From: CALBGR01 sp964499935
GTDB taxonomy: Bacteria; Patescibacteriota; Saccharimonadia; Saccharimonadales; UBA4665
Assembly (NCBI GenBank): GCA_964499935.1
Contig: CAZCMS010000001.1
Span: 496,001 to 560,000, forward strand
Length of the DNA stretch: 64,000 nucleotides
Direction: 5' to 3'
This document shows positions 41,079 through 50,199 of this stretch, one piece after another. Position numbers and translations under genes: made by a program. The notes beneath the pieces are model-generated. The model was not told the DNA's origin and ran no database searches. It was given only the letters and a program-made list of their open reading frames with translations. The first letter of the stretch is position 1, and every line of letters starts with the position of its first letter.

Positions 41079-41612
41079 ATGGCAGATTTTAACAAAGTCT
41101 TAAATCCAGGTGACTATCAGAACGGAACTGTAAATACTGTAGTTGAGATCCCTCAAGGGTCAACGCTAAAAATTGAGTGGGATCGAAAAAATGCAGCATT
41201 TACACTTGACCGTGTTGAGCCACAGATTTTCGCAAAGCCTGTAAACTATGGTTTTATTCCTCAGACGCTTGATGAAGATGGCGACGAGCTTGATACTCTT
41301 GTTGTTTGTCCGGAGCCAATCCCAACTGGCGTATGGCTTGAAGCTAAGATTATTGGTGTCATGAAGTTTGTTGATGATGGCGAGGTAGACGATAAAATTA
41401 TTGTTGTGCCTGCCGATGATAGAAACAGTGGTGATAGCATTAATTCACTCGACGATCTTGGTGAGCGCTGGAGGCAGCAAGTCGAACATCACTTTACTCA
41501 TTACAAAGATCTTAAAAAACCAGGCAGCACGAAAGTGACGGGCTGGGGGGATATTGAAGAAGCAAAAGCAGTTATAAAGGAATCAATTGAGCGATACAAC
41601 AGCCAAGGCTAA
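41079..41612 (+). CDS. ppa: Inorganic pyrophosphatase
   Basis: 177 residues, soluble family I type. Landmarks: VVEIPQGSTLKIEWDRKN, VNYGFIPQTLDEDGDELDTLVV (the DxDxxD metal site), VDDKIIVVPADD, HHFTHYKDLKKPG. Hydrolyses PPi to phosphate. AAAAGGAG precedes the ATG. The Nudix gene overlaps its 3' end by 26 bp. Confidence 0.95.
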   Translation: MADFNKVLNPGDYQNGTVNTVVEIPQGSTLKIEWDRKNAAFTLDRVEPQIFAKPVNYGFIPQTLDEDGDELDTLVVCPEPIPTGVWLEAKIIGVMKFVDDGEVDDKIIVVPADDRNSGDSINSLDDLGERWRQQVEHHFTHYKDLKKPGSTKVTGWGDIEEAKAVIKESIERYNSQG

Positions 41613-42045
41613 ATTAAAGCTTATTGCCAAAACAGCAATCTTTAACCAGGAAGGTAAAATTCTTGTTCTGACACGCAGCGCGACCGACACAAGAAGGCCT
41701 GGTGGTTTTGATTTTCCTGGCGGTAATGTAGACGCGGGCGAAGATATTTTAATGGCTGCTTCTCGTGAAATTAAGGAGGAAGTCGGACTGGATATTGCAG
41801 TATCAAAGTTGCGTATGGTCTACACAAGCGCAAATGATCGAGAAGATGATAATAAGGTGGTGCTACGTTTTTTGTGTGTTGCCGAAGTTGAGGGCGTTCC
41901 TGAAGTAAGGCTTAGTTTTGAGCATAGCGAGTATGCGTGGATGACTCTTGAAGAGGCATTGGACGCATTTGAGAGAATCTCGTGGGCAAGTGGTTTACGC
42001 TTTGCATTAAAAAATAACGTTTTCTTAGCTAATAGCTTGCAGTAA
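41587..42045 (+). CDS. Nudix hydrolase
   Basis: 152 residues. The Nudix box is GGNVDAGEDILMAASREIKEEVGLDI (GX5EX7REUXEEXGU pattern, complete). The start is TTG at 41587 with AAAGGA 6 nt upstream; no ATG lies near. It hydrolyses a nucleoside diphosphate linked to another moiety. Overlap with ppa suggests coupling, and the pair could clear the pyrophosphate products. Confidence 0.88.
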   Translation: MSDTTAKAKLKLIAKTAIFNQEGKILVLTRSATDTRRPGGFDFPGGNVDAGEDILMAASREIKEEVGLDIAVSKLRMVYTSANDREDDNKVVLRFLCVAEVEGVPEVRLSFEHSEYAWMTLEEALDAFERISWASGLRFALKNNVFLANSLQ

Positions 42046-42107
42046 GACTCTTATGCTTTTACAATAAAACCATAGAGTAAATATTTACAACGATAAAGGT
42101 GGGGTTC

Positions 42108-43124
42108 ATGAAGACACGAATAGCTATTAATGGTTTTGGGCGTATAGGACGCAGCGCATTTAAGGTTGCGTTCGAAAGAAGCGACTTAGAAATTGTTGCC
42201 ATCAATGATTTGACTGATACAAAAACACTGGCGTACCTTTTGAAGCACGATAGTAACTACGGCACATATCATCACGACGTAAGTGCGACTGAAGGTGAAA
42301 TTACTGTTGATAAAACGCCTATTAAAGTAATCGCTGAAAAGGATCCGGCTGCACTTCCATGGGGCGACCTCAATATTGATGTGGTTATTGAATCGACAGG
42401 TCGGTTCACTAAAAAAGAAGACGCCGAGCTGCATATCAAAGCTGGCGCGAAAAGAGTGGTTATTTCTGGCCCAACCAAAAGCTCAGATGCTGATACGATT
42501 GTACTCGGTGCAAATGAAGATAAGCTCGAAACAGCTACGGAGGTTATCAGTAACGCGAGCTGTACTACCAACTCGGTAGCAGCAGTCATGTCAATCCTAG
42601 ACGAGGCATTCGGTATTGAAAAAGCTATGCTTACCACTGTGCACAGCTACACAGCAAGCCAAGCGCTACAAGATGCTCCGGCGAAAGATTTGCGGGAAGG
42701 CCGTAACGCAGCAGAGAATATTGTGCCCACAACCACTGGAGCTGCAATCGCGGTGGCGTTAACTGTTCCTCAATTGCAAAACAAATTTGATGGCATGAGT
42801 GTACGCGTCCCAACGTCGGTAGTTTCCTTAAGCGATGTAACCATCGTATTTAAGCGAAATGTTACAGCAGCAGAGATTAACGATACACTCAAGAAAGCTT
42901 CAAAAGAGCCATTTTATCAAGGAATTTTAGACTATAGCGAAGAGCCACTCGTAAGTGGGGACTACATTGGCAATAGCCACTCAGGTATTGTTGATTCGCT
43001 CCTTACTAAAGTTGTAGCTGGCAATCTTGCAAAGGTTGTTGTTTGGTACGACAACGAGTGGGGCTATAGTAATCGGCTTGTAGAAGTCGTCGCAGATACC
43101 GGTAGGCTACTTAAGAAAAAATAA
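42108..43124 (+). CDS. gap: Glyceraldehyde-3-phosphate dehydrogenase, canonical
   Basis: 338 residues. INGFGRIGRSAFK (NAD fold), SNASCTTNSVAAVMSILDEAFGIEKAMLTTVHSYTASQAL with the catalytic Cys and His, TTTGAAIAVALTVPQL, RVPTSVVSLSDV, and the C-terminal WYDNEWGYSNRLVEVV. The ATG at 42108 follows AAAGGTGGGG. It heads a run of sugar-phosphate genes on the plus strand. Compare the divergent paralogue at 2081. Confidence 0.96.
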   Translation: MKTRIAINGFGRIGRSAFKVAFERSDLEIVAINDLTDTKTLAYLLKHDSNYGTYHHDVSATEGEITVDKTPIKVIAEKDPAALPWGDLNIDVVIESTGRFTKKEDAELHIKAGAKRVVISGPTKSSDADTIVLGANEDKLETATEVISNASCTTNSVAAVMSILDEAFGIEKAMLTTVHSYTASQALQDAPAKDLREGRNAAENIVPTTTGAAIAVALTVPQLQNKFDGMSVRVPTSVVSLSDVTIVFKRNVTAAEINDTLKKASKEPFYQGILDYSEEPLVSGDYIGNSHSGIVDSLLTKVVAGNLAKVVVWYDNEWGYSNRLVEVVADTGRLLKKK

Positions 43125-43139
43125 GCACGAGGACGGTGG

Positions 43140-43589
43140 ATGAAAATCTTTATTGACGCTGATCATAACGGGTTTCAACTCAAGCAGGAGTTAATAGCAT
43201 ACCTTAATAATTTAAGGCATGAGGTGGTTGATGTGGATTATCAAGCAAAAGCAGATCCGTCAGATGATTTTCCGTATGCAGCTAACAACGTAGTACAAGC
43301 GCTGCTAGCCTCTGGTGATAAGAACGCAAAAGGAATATTGATTTGTGGCAGTGGCCAAGGGGTATGTATGGCTGCAAATCGCTTTAAGGGTATCCGAGCC
43401 AGTTTATGCTGGGATAACCGAGAGGCAAAAGCTGCTCGCAATGACGATGATAGTAACGTGCTTTGTTTACCTGCTCGTATGATTACTACCGAGAAGGCAA
43501 AAGTAATTACTCACGTGTGGCTTGCTACGCCATTTGCGGGTGCAGCCAGATTTAAGCGACGCATAAAGCAACTTGATGAGTTAGGGTAA
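43140..43589 (+). CDS. rpiB: Ribose-5-phosphate isomerase B-like (RpiB/LacAB family)
   Basis: 149 residues. DADHNGFQLKQELIAYL near the start and ILICGSGQGVCMAANRFKGIRASLCWDNREAKAARNDDDSNVLCLPARMI are diagnostic. The Cys of CGSGQG is the family's catalytic base. Interconverts ribose-5-phosphate and ribulose-5-phosphate. The gap upstream is 15 nt and rpe starts 3 nt after its stop. Confidence 0.93.
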   Translation: MKIFIDADHNGFQLKQELIAYLNNLRHEVVDVDYQAKADPSDDFPYAANNVVQALLASGDKNAKGILICGSGQGVCMAANRFKGIRASLCWDNREAKAARNDDDSNVLCLPARMITTEKAKVITHVWLATPFAGAARFKRRIKQLDELG

Positions 43590-43592
43590 AAT

Positions 43593-44225
43593 ATGGCAGC
43601 AAGCATTTGTCCAGCAGTATTAGCGACGTATCCTGAAGAGTATCAGCAGCAAATTGCTCGTGTTGCGCCATTTGCGACGAGGCTCCATATTGATATTGCG
43701 GATGGCGTGTTTGCGCCAAACAAAACGGTGGAAGCGAGTGACGTATGGTGGCCAGGCGGTATGCGCGCCGATATTCATGTTATGCACAAGAGGCCGATTG
43801 AAATTATTGATACGCTCATAGCCTTGGGTCCGCAATTGGTCATTATGCATGCAGAAGCACAAGGAGATTTTGTAACAATTGCGAAACAGCTTCACTATCA
43901 TGGAATAGAGGCTGGCGTGGCGCTATTACCACAGACACCTGCTGAGCTACTTGCTTCATCTATGGAGATGATTGACCATGTGTTGATATTTTCGGGTGAT
44001 CTTGGGCATTACGGTGGGCAAACAGACTTAGGCCTTTTAGAGAAAGCTAAAAAACTACGAAGTATGAGCCATCGTGTAGAGATAGGCTGGGATGGTGGCG
44101 TCACCGACCAGAATATAAAGGCACTCGTAGACGGTGGTATCGAAGTTGTGACCAGTGGTGGCTTTATCCAAAAAGCCCCTGATCCAAAAGAAGCGTACGA
44201 CAGGCTTAAGCGAGCGCTCCAGTAG
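43593..44225 (+). CDS. rpe: Ribulose-phosphate 3-epimerase
   Basis: 210 residues, TIM barrel. RLHIDIADGVFAPNKTV (metal His and Asp), ADIHVMHKRPIEII, VIMHAEAQG, and C-terminal GWDGGVTDQNIKALVDGGIEVVTSGGFI are the expected active-site segments. Converts ribulose-5-phosphate to xylulose-5-phosphate, feeding the transketolase encoded next. It lies in the same run as rpiB with a 3-nt gap. Confidence 0.93.
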   Translation: MAASICPAVLATYPEEYQQQIARVAPFATRLHIDIADGVFAPNKTVEASDVWWPGGMRADIHVMHKRPIEIIDTLIALGPQLVIMHAEAQGDFVTIAKQLHYHGIEAGVALLPQTPAELLASSMEMIDHVLIFSGDLGHYGGQTDLGLLEKAKKLRSMSHRVEIGWDGGVTDQNIKALVDGGIEVVTSGGFIQKAPDPKEAYDRLKRALQ

Positions 44226-44268
44226 TGACTGTAAAAATAATTTAATCCTGATATAATCATAAGCATAA

Positions 44269-45126
44269 ATGGCTAAGACGTATACTATTCCTGAATTAGA
44301 GTTAAAGGCGAATACAATCCGACAGGATATTATTCGGATGCTTGAGCATGCGGGTAGCGGGCACTCGGCTGGTCCTCTAGGATTGGCAGACATCTTTACC
44401 GCATTGTATTTCGATATATTGAAGCATGATCCAAAAAATCCTGACTGGGAAAGCCGTGACATATTATTGCTCAGTAACGGACACACTGTCCCGGTGCAAT
44501 ACGCTGCAATGGCTAATGCGGGTTATTTTGATCGCAAGGAGCTTATGACGCTACGTCAGTTGGGCTCACGTCTACAAGGGCACCCAGAGCGTATTAAATT
44601 GCCAGGCTTAGAAAATACGAGTGGCCCGCTTGGCTGTGGCTTGAGCCAGGCTTGTGGTATGGCGCTTGCAATGCGCATGAACAAACAAACACATCGATGG
44701 GTGTATGTTGTGATGGGTGACGGTGAATTGAATGAAGGAAATATTTGGGAAGCTGCCATGCTTGCTGGTAAAGAAAAGCTCAATAACATCATAGGTATTA
44801 TCGATAGGAACAATATTCAGATCGACGGGCCAACCGAAGAAGTGATGCCACTCGAAGATCTTCGTGGAAAGTGGGAGGCATTTGGCTGGCATGTTATTGA
44901 TATCAACGGCAATGATGTCGAGGCGGTAATTGATGCCTGTGCGATGGCGCGAGCAATTGTAGAAAAGCCAATTATGATTATTGCACACACTATTCCTGGT
45001 AAAGGTGTTGATTTCATGGAATACGATTATCATTGGCACGGTGCACCGCCAAATAGCGAACAGGCCAAGACAGCTCTAAAAGAGCTACGTACTCTAAAAG
45101 GAAAAATCCGGAGCGAGCATGAGTGA
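44269..45126 (+). CDS. Transketolase N-terminal subunit (TPP-binding half)
   Basis: 285 residues. DIIRMLEHAGSGHSAGPLGLADIFTALY, NGHTVPVQYAAMA, GPLGCGLSQACGMALAM, and the TPP motif MGDGELNEGNIWEAAMLA with IDRNNIQIDG. It is the N-terminal half of a split transketolase. The downstream gene overlaps it by 8 nt and supplies the other half. TATAAT lies 11 nt before the ATG. Confidence 0.93.
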   Translation: MAKTYTIPELELKANTIRQDIIRMLEHAGSGHSAGPLGLADIFTALYFDILKHDPKNPDWESRDILLLSNGHTVPVQYAAMANAGYFDRKELMTLRQLGSRLQGHPERIKLPGLENTSGPLGCGLSQACGMALAMRMNKQTHRWVYVVMGDGELNEGNIWEAAMLAGKEKLNNIIGIIDRNNIQIDGPTEEVMPLEDLRGKWEAFGWHVIDINGNDVEAVIDACAMARAIVEKPIMIIAHTIPGKGVDFMEYDYHWHGAPPNSEQAKTALKELRTLKGKIRSEHE

Positions 45127-46093
45127 TATGCACTTAAATAACTATTTACAGAAAGATGTTGCAAGCGAACCAATCCGTAAAGGCTTTGGGCGTGGCTTAT
45201 TAGAGGCTGGCAAGCAAGATGAAAACGTCGTTGCAGCATGTGCAGATCTTACAGATTCAACACAGATGAGTTTATTCAGAGACGAATTTCCAGATCGTTT
45301 CGTTGAGATAGGTGTTGCCGAACAAAATCTAGTAACTGTGGGTTCTGGGCTGGCTGCGATGGGTAAGATACCATTTGTCAGTAGTTACGCAGCGTTTAGT
45401 CCGGGAAGAAACTGGGAGCAAATTCGTACCACGATCTGCTTAAATGATCAGCCGGTGAAGGTAGTTGGAAGTCACGCTGGTGTTAGTGTTGGGCCAGACG
45501 GAGCCACGCATCAGATGCTTGAAGACATCGCACTAATGCGAGTGTTACCGAATATGGTGGTGATTGCTCCTGGAGACAGTGTGGAGGCTGAGAAAGCTAC
45601 ATTAGCCATGGCAAAAGATAAGCGCCCGGCATATTTACGTCTTGCTCGTGAAGCAACTCCTATTATTACTACTGATAAAACACCATTCGAGATTGGGAAG
45701 GCCTACGTATATGCTCGCGGAGCTGACGTTACTATAGTTGCGACAGGCACGATGACGTATCAGGCACTCTTGGCTGCAGACAAATTATTTAAAGATGGTA
45801 TTGATGCAGAAGTTATACATTGTCCAACTATTAAGCCTCTTGATAAAAAAACAATTCTCGAAAGTGTTAAGAAAACTCGTGCTGTAGTGACGGTAGAAGA
45901 AGCGCAAATCAATGGAGGGCTTGGCGGTGCGATCGCCGAATTACTTGCGGAAGAAATGCCAACGCCATTACGAAGAGTTGGCATGAAGGATAGATTTGGC
46001 GAGTCAGGTAAGCCTGATGAACTTTTGAAGCATTTTGGATTAACCTATCAGAATATTATGCTGGCAGCCCATGAAGTATTTGATAAGAAGTAA
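45119..46093 (+). CDS. Transketolase C-terminal subunit
   Basis: 324 residues. DSTQMSLFRDEFPDRFVEIGVAEQNLVTVGSGLA, PFVSSYAAFSPGRNWEQIRTTICLNDQPVKVVGSHAGVSVGPDGATHQMLEDIALMRVLPNM are the pyrimidine-domain signatures, and the C-terminal domain ends in a transketolase_C fold. Together with the gene at 44269 it transfers two-carbon ketol units in the non-oxidative pentose phosphate pathway. Confidence 0.93.
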   Translation: MSDMHLNNYLQKDVASEPIRKGFGRGLLEAGKQDENVVAACADLTDSTQMSLFRDEFPDRFVEIGVAEQNLVTVGSGLAAMGKIPFVSSYAAFSPGRNWEQIRTTICLNDQPVKVVGSHAGVSVGPDGATHQMLEDIALMRVLPNMVVIAPGDSVEAEKATLAMAKDKRPAYLRLAREATPIITTDKTPFEIGKAYVYARGADVTIVATGTMTYQALLAADKLFKDGIDAEVIHCPTIKPLDKKTILESVKKTRAVVTVEEAQINGGLGGAIAELLAEEMPTPLRRVGMKDRFGESGKPDELLKHFGLTYQNIMLAAHEVFDKK

Positions 46094-46104
46094 AGGAAAC
46101 AAAC

Positions 46105-47019
46105 ATGTCTCAAACATTAGCGCAAATTAGAAGAAATTGTGAAGATGCTCGTGCTCTTATGGCACGATCAAGAGCCGAGAAGTTTGCTGTCGGCGCTTTC
46201 AATATAGACAACCAAGAGACATTAATTGCGATAGTTCGTGCAGCTCAGAAAGCTAATTCGCCAGTTTTAGTAGAGGTAAGTGCAGGTGAGGTTAAGGCTA
46301 TCGGTCTAGACAACCTACGGTGCCTAGTAGATAACTATAAGAAAGAATATGGTGTTGAAGTATACCTCAACCTTGACCATGGCCCAGAAGTCGCTGGCGC
46401 AAAAGCAGCAATCGACGCTGGATACGAATTTATTCATATCGATATCTCGCAAGCAAATCATGACGCAACTGACGAAGATATTATTGCCCAAACTAGAGAA
46501 GTCGTAGAATATGCGAAGTTTACTGGCGCACTTGTAGAGAGTGAGCCACATTATTTCGGAGGTAGCTCAAATGTACACACAGAAGCGTTTGATTACGAAG
46601 AAATAAGGAAGACCTTTAGTACACCAGAAGGTGCACGACATTTTGTTGAAGCTACCGGAATTGACACCTTTGCAGCAGCAGTAGGTAACTTACATGGCAG
46701 TTATCCTGTGCCAAAACAACTTGATCTCGAGCTCCTTAAGCAAATCCGAGATGCGATAGATTGCCAAATTAGTTTACATGGAGGTAGTGGCACCCCGGGG
46801 CATTATTTTGAAGAAGCAGCCCAGATAGGAGTTAGTAAGGTTAATATTAATTCTGATATGCGTATCGCATTTCGAGATACTCTGGAGAAAGTATTGCGAG
46901 AGAATCCAGCTGAATATGCAGTGATGAAGTTGATGCCAGAAGTTATTTCAGCCATTGAAGAGGTTGTGTCGGAGAGAATACGAATATTTGGATCAGCTGG
47001 CAAGGCTACTATTCGCTAG
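46105..47019 (+). CDS. Class II fructose-bisphosphate/ketose-bisphosphate aldolase
   Basis: 304 residues. AVGAFNIDNQETLIAIVRAAQKANSPVLVEVS, YLNLDHGPEVAGAKAAIDAGYEFIHIDIS (metal and substrate Asp/His), ESEPHYFGG, AAVGNLHGSYP, LHGGSGTPGHYFEEAAQIGVSKVNINSDMRIAFRD. This is the class II aldolase zinc and phosphate-binding pattern. The true substrate (fructose-, tagatose- or sedoheptulose-bisphosphate) cannot be told. AAAGGAAAC precedes the ATG. Confidence 0.9.
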   Translation: MSQTLAQIRRNCEDARALMARSRAEKFAVGAFNIDNQETLIAIVRAAQKANSPVLVEVSAGEVKAIGLDNLRCLVDNYKKEYGVEVYLNLDHGPEVAGAKAAIDAGYEFIHIDISQANHDATDEDIIAQTREVVEYAKFTGALVESEPHYFGGSSNVHTEAFDYEEIRKTFSTPEGARHFVEATGIDTFAAAVGNLHGSYPVPKQLDLELLKQIRDAIDCQISLHGGSGTPGHYFEEAAQIGVSKVNINSDMRIAFRDTLEKVLRENPAEYAVMKLMPEVISAIEEVVSERIRIFGSAGKATIR

Positions 47020-47078
47020 TAGTTAAACGTGACATAATGTAAATAAGTATAAGCAATTAAGAAATAGAGAGGGATACA

Positions 47079-48089
47079 ATGAGTCATCAATTGGACGTAC
47101 TATGCGTAGGAGATGTAGTAACCGATGCGTTTATTAAATTATTTGACGACAAGGCACACACTTATGTTGATGAGCATGGAGTTAGCACGCTTGCAATGGA
47201 GTATGGTACCAAGATTCCTTTCGATAAAGCCTTGGTTGTTGAGGGTGTAGGAAACGCAGCTAATGCTGCTGTGAGCCTCACGAAGCTTGGCCTAAGGTGT
47301 GGGTTTGTAACCAACGTTGGTGAAGACAAGTACGGACGAGGTATCATAGCAGCATTAAATGCAAAAAACGTTGATACTCGACAAGTGCGGGTTAATCCTG
47401 GAAAAGTCACAAATTATCACTATGTGCTTTGGTATAAAGAAGAGCGTACAATTCTTATCAATCATGAAAAATATGATTATGTATGGCCGAACTTACGCAA
47501 GCAAGAGGCCCCACAATGGATATATTTTAGCTCTATTGCCGAAAATGCTCTTGAATATCACGATGAACTAGCGGATTGGCTTGATGAAAATCCTGAAGTT
47601 AAGTTGGCGTTTCAGCCCGGAACATTTCAGATGAAGGCCGGAGCAGAGAGGCTAAAAAGAATATATAAACATGCAGATATACTTGTACTAAACAAGGAAG
47701 AGGCGGCGCTTGTGGGTGGTGGAGACGTTAATAATGTTCATGATCTTTTCGATAAGCTACATGAGCTTGTCGGTCCCGAGGATGTTATTTGTATCACGGA
47801 TGGTCCTGCTGGTGCGTACGCATCATCACCCGAGGGTCGATGGTTTATGCCGATTTATCCTGACCTGGCACCACCGTATGAGCGTACCGGTGCGGGCGAT
47901 GCGTTTGCTTCAACCTTTACGGCTGCAATTATGCGAGGCAAGAGCTTGCAGGAGGCGTTACGATGGGGTCCTGTAAACTCTATGAACGTCGTACAACATG
48001 CTGGTGCGCAAGAAGGTTTATTGAATGAAGCAGCTTTACTCGAATTTCTTGCAAAAGCTCCAGAGTGGTATCAACCAAAACCTTTCTAA
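47079..48089 (+). CDS. PfkB-family carbohydrate kinase
   Basis: 336 residues. CVGDVVTDAFIKL at the start, GNAANAAVSLTKLGLRCGFVTNVGEDKYGRGI (first PfkB signature), and the catalytic ERTGAGDAFASTFTAAIMRG (anion hole and base Asp). Phosphorylates a sugar or sugar phosphate with ATP. Its place next to aldolase and transketolase suggests a hexose- or pentose-phosphate substrate (inference). GAGAGGG precedes the ATG. Confidence 0.9.
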   Translation: MSHQLDVLCVGDVVTDAFIKLFDDKAHTYVDEHGVSTLAMEYGTKIPFDKALVVEGVGNAANAAVSLTKLGLRCGFVTNVGEDKYGRGIIAALNAKNVDTRQVRVNPGKVTNYHYVLWYKEERTILINHEKYDYVWPNLRKQEAPQWIYFSSIAENALEYHDELADWLDENPEVKLAFQPGTFQMKAGAERLKRIYKHADILVLNKEEAALVGGGDVNNVHDLFDKLHELVGPEDVICITDGPAGAYASSPEGRWFMPIYPDLAPPYERTGAGDAFASTFTAAIMRGKSLQEALRWGPVNSMNVVQHAGAQEGLLNEAALLEFLAKAPEWYQPKPF

Positions 48090-48121
48090 ACACATACAGC
48101 TTGTGGTAATCTGAGTGTAGG

Positions 48122-49363
48122 ATGACAAGGGTATTAGCAGAGTTATTAGGTGCTGAGCAGCCGAGTTTTAGGGTGGTTATACAAAAACTTGAGCAGATTG
48201 CTGGTAAACCAAGCAAGGACATTCGACTTACGAATGAAATTGCACATATTACGCGTGACAAAATTCGTGCGCTTGGGCTAGACCCCTCTGATACTACTGG
48301 ACAAGAGCTATACCATGCCTTGTTAGTTCGTTTTGAAAATGACGAAAAATTGGCAAGAAAGACTCTCTCGATAGACGACAATGCTGGGTCGATCGAGGTG
48401 GTGCAGGCAGTCAAGAAATATTTGCAGACTCAAGCGCCAAAACAAGAAGTATTTGCAATAAAAAATAGCGTGGCAAGGCAGTTGTTTAAGAAAGTGCCCC
48501 CAAAACGCACAATGAAACAATTAGGCTATCGTTCGTTGGACTCTATGCTGAAGCACGAATCGGCTGCGCAAGTGTATGTTGCTGCGCATTTGTGCGAGTC
48601 AGTGACATGGAAGAAGAAATTTATTGAACAATACTCAAAATTGCAGCCAAAAGATTTTGAACAACGGCCCTTGGCTGTCTTGTTGCCGAACACAACGCGG
48701 TGGACTAAATTTATAGAGCAAGCCACAGATAATCAGATACAACCACAGGTCTTTGCTGTAAAAGAGCTTGGCTCGACGGTTGTTTTGGTGCGTCCTAATG
48801 CACGTGTTAGTATACTGCAGACCATGTCTTTATTGATAGAGTCGCACAATGACATCACAAGTGCTACTTCGTATCTAAAGTTGCAGCAAGTAAAACCGGA
48901 GTTTAGTGCTGCAGTCAGAAATGTAGCAAATACAGAGCCAATGACAAATACAGAACTTGGCGACAAGCCAGTTCCTTGGCGTGTAGTGCACCAATACTAT
49001 GCTCGATTCAAAGACAGGTACAACCCGATCATATTTGAGCCTCACGTACGTTCGGCTGATCTACGTTGGCTGCAGCCCGAGGTCATACTTGAAAATTTAC
49101 ATCCAGCATTTGAATTCTGGCAAGATACCAAATACGCAGGATACGCACATAACAAAGATATGGTTTCATTAAATATTTTTGACATTGCTTCTGACTTTCA
49201 TCAAAAGACGTTGTATCCACATAGAAAAATACAAGCATTACAACGAACGTTGTGGCAAGAACTAATGATTCGATATCTCAACCATTCTAATATTGAGCAA
49301 GGGTTGTCTATGGAGTTTGCATCTGAGCCTGTGCTGGTTAGCGATATCGAAGATTTTCAGTAG
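48122..49363 (+). CDS. Unknown 413-residue protein at the end of the sugar-phosphate run
   Basis: No motif I recognise. Residues 1-100 are helical (AELLGAEQPSFRVVIQKLEQIAGKPSKDIRLTNEIAHITRDKIRALGLDP), the middle includes ARQLFKKVPPKRTMKQLGYRSLDSMLKHE, and aromatic, polar segments fill the C-terminal half (WRVVHQYYARFKDRYNPIIFEPHVRSADLRWLQPE). No membrane span or signal. TAATCT stands 9 nt before the ATG. It follows the PfkB gene by 32 nt, so it may be transcribed separately. Confidence 0.7.
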   Translation: MTRVLAELLGAEQPSFRVVIQKLEQIAGKPSKDIRLTNEIAHITRDKIRALGLDPSDTTGQELYHALLVRFENDEKLARKTLSIDDNAGSIEVVQAVKKYLQTQAPKQEVFAIKNSVARQLFKKVPPKRTMKQLGYRSLDSMLKHESAAQVYVAAHLCESVTWKKKFIEQYSKLQPKDFEQRPLAVLLPNTTRWTKFIEQATDNQIQPQVFAVKELGSTVVLVRPNARVSILQTMSLLIESHNDITSATSYLKLQQVKPEFSAAVRNVANTEPMTNTELGDKPVPWRVVHQYYARFKDRYNPIIFEPHVRSADLRWLQPEVILENLHPAFEFWQDTKYAGYAHNKDMVSLNIFDIASDFHQKTLYPHRKIQALQRTLWQELMIRYLNHSNIEQGLSMEFASEPVLVSDIEDFQ

Positions 49364-49369
49364 GATTAT

Positions 49370-50092
49370 CTATGAAGACAAGACAGCAATCGTCTGTTCT
49401 CGTTCGTGTTCGTCGAGTATTTGTTTAATGATATGCATATCTTCTGTGATGGTGTAAATTTTTTCGTCACCCGGAGAAATTGTGTAAGTACCTTCCAGCA
49501 ACTCTTTCTTGATGAATTCGTCGAGTGCACTCCAAAACTGGGTGCCAACTAATATTATCGGCGCAGGTTCTAGTTTTTTGGTCTGCACAAGTGTAACGAT
49601 TTCAAAAAACTCATCAAGAGTTCCATATCCACCGGGGAAGAAGATATAGGCTTCCGCAGCAAACGCCAGCATCACCTTTCGCGAAAAGAAGTATCGGAAT
49701 GTTTGCTCATCGGTAGTGTATGGGTTAAGCGTCTGTTCTTCCGGTAGCTGAATATTGAAGCCAATGGAATTACCGCCTACCTCAAATGCGCCACGGTTGC
49801 CGGCTTCCATAATTCCGCCTCCGCCTCCAGTAATGACAGTGTATCCGTCGTTAGCGAGCATTCCGGCAATTTCTGCTGCTTTTTGGTAGTAAGGATGCTC
49901 TGGCTTGAGGCGTGCAGACCCAAAAAAGGTCACTGTGTTAGTGTACTTATTGATAGCTCTAAAGCCGTCTGAGAAGTCTTTTTCGATATGAGAAAGTCGT
50001 TCGGAGGTTTCTTGCTCGAGTTCTCTGAACATTTCCTCGCGTCGCACGGGTGGTTTAATATATTTTGGCTTTGTGTTTGTATCGTCTTGCAT
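49370..50092 (-). CDS. LOG family protein (Rossmann-like, TIGR00730 type)
   Basis: About 240 residues from ATG 50092. VTFFGSARLKPEHPYYQKAAEIAGMLANDGYTVITGGGGGIMEAGNRGAFEVGG and FFPGGYGTLDEFFEIVTLVQTKKLEPAPIILVG hold the GGGxGIM and PGGxGTxxE motifs. Homologues are nucleotide 5'-monophosphate phosphoribohydrolases (LOG). TATAAT lies 7 nt before this ATG; upstream in-frame codons are not needed. Confidence 0.9.
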   Translation of the reverse strand: MQDDTNTKPKYIKPPVRREEMFRELEQETSERLSHIEKDFSDGFRAINKYTNTVTFFGSARLKPEHPYYQKAAEIAGMLANDGYTVITGGGGGIMEAGNRGAFEVGGNSIGFNIQLPEEQTLNPYTTDEQTFRYFFSRKVMLAFAAEAYIFFPGGYGTLDEFFEIVTLVQTKKLEPAPIILVGTQFWSALDEFIKKELLEGTYTISPGDEKIYTITEDMHIIKQILDEHEREQTIAVLSS

Positions 50093-50199
50093 AAGCAGTA
50101 TTATATAGCAAAAACATAAAAATGCTATTATTGCCATATTGACAACACCTTAGTAGTTGGAAATAATGAAGATAAATATAAGCACAAGGATTATCAATC

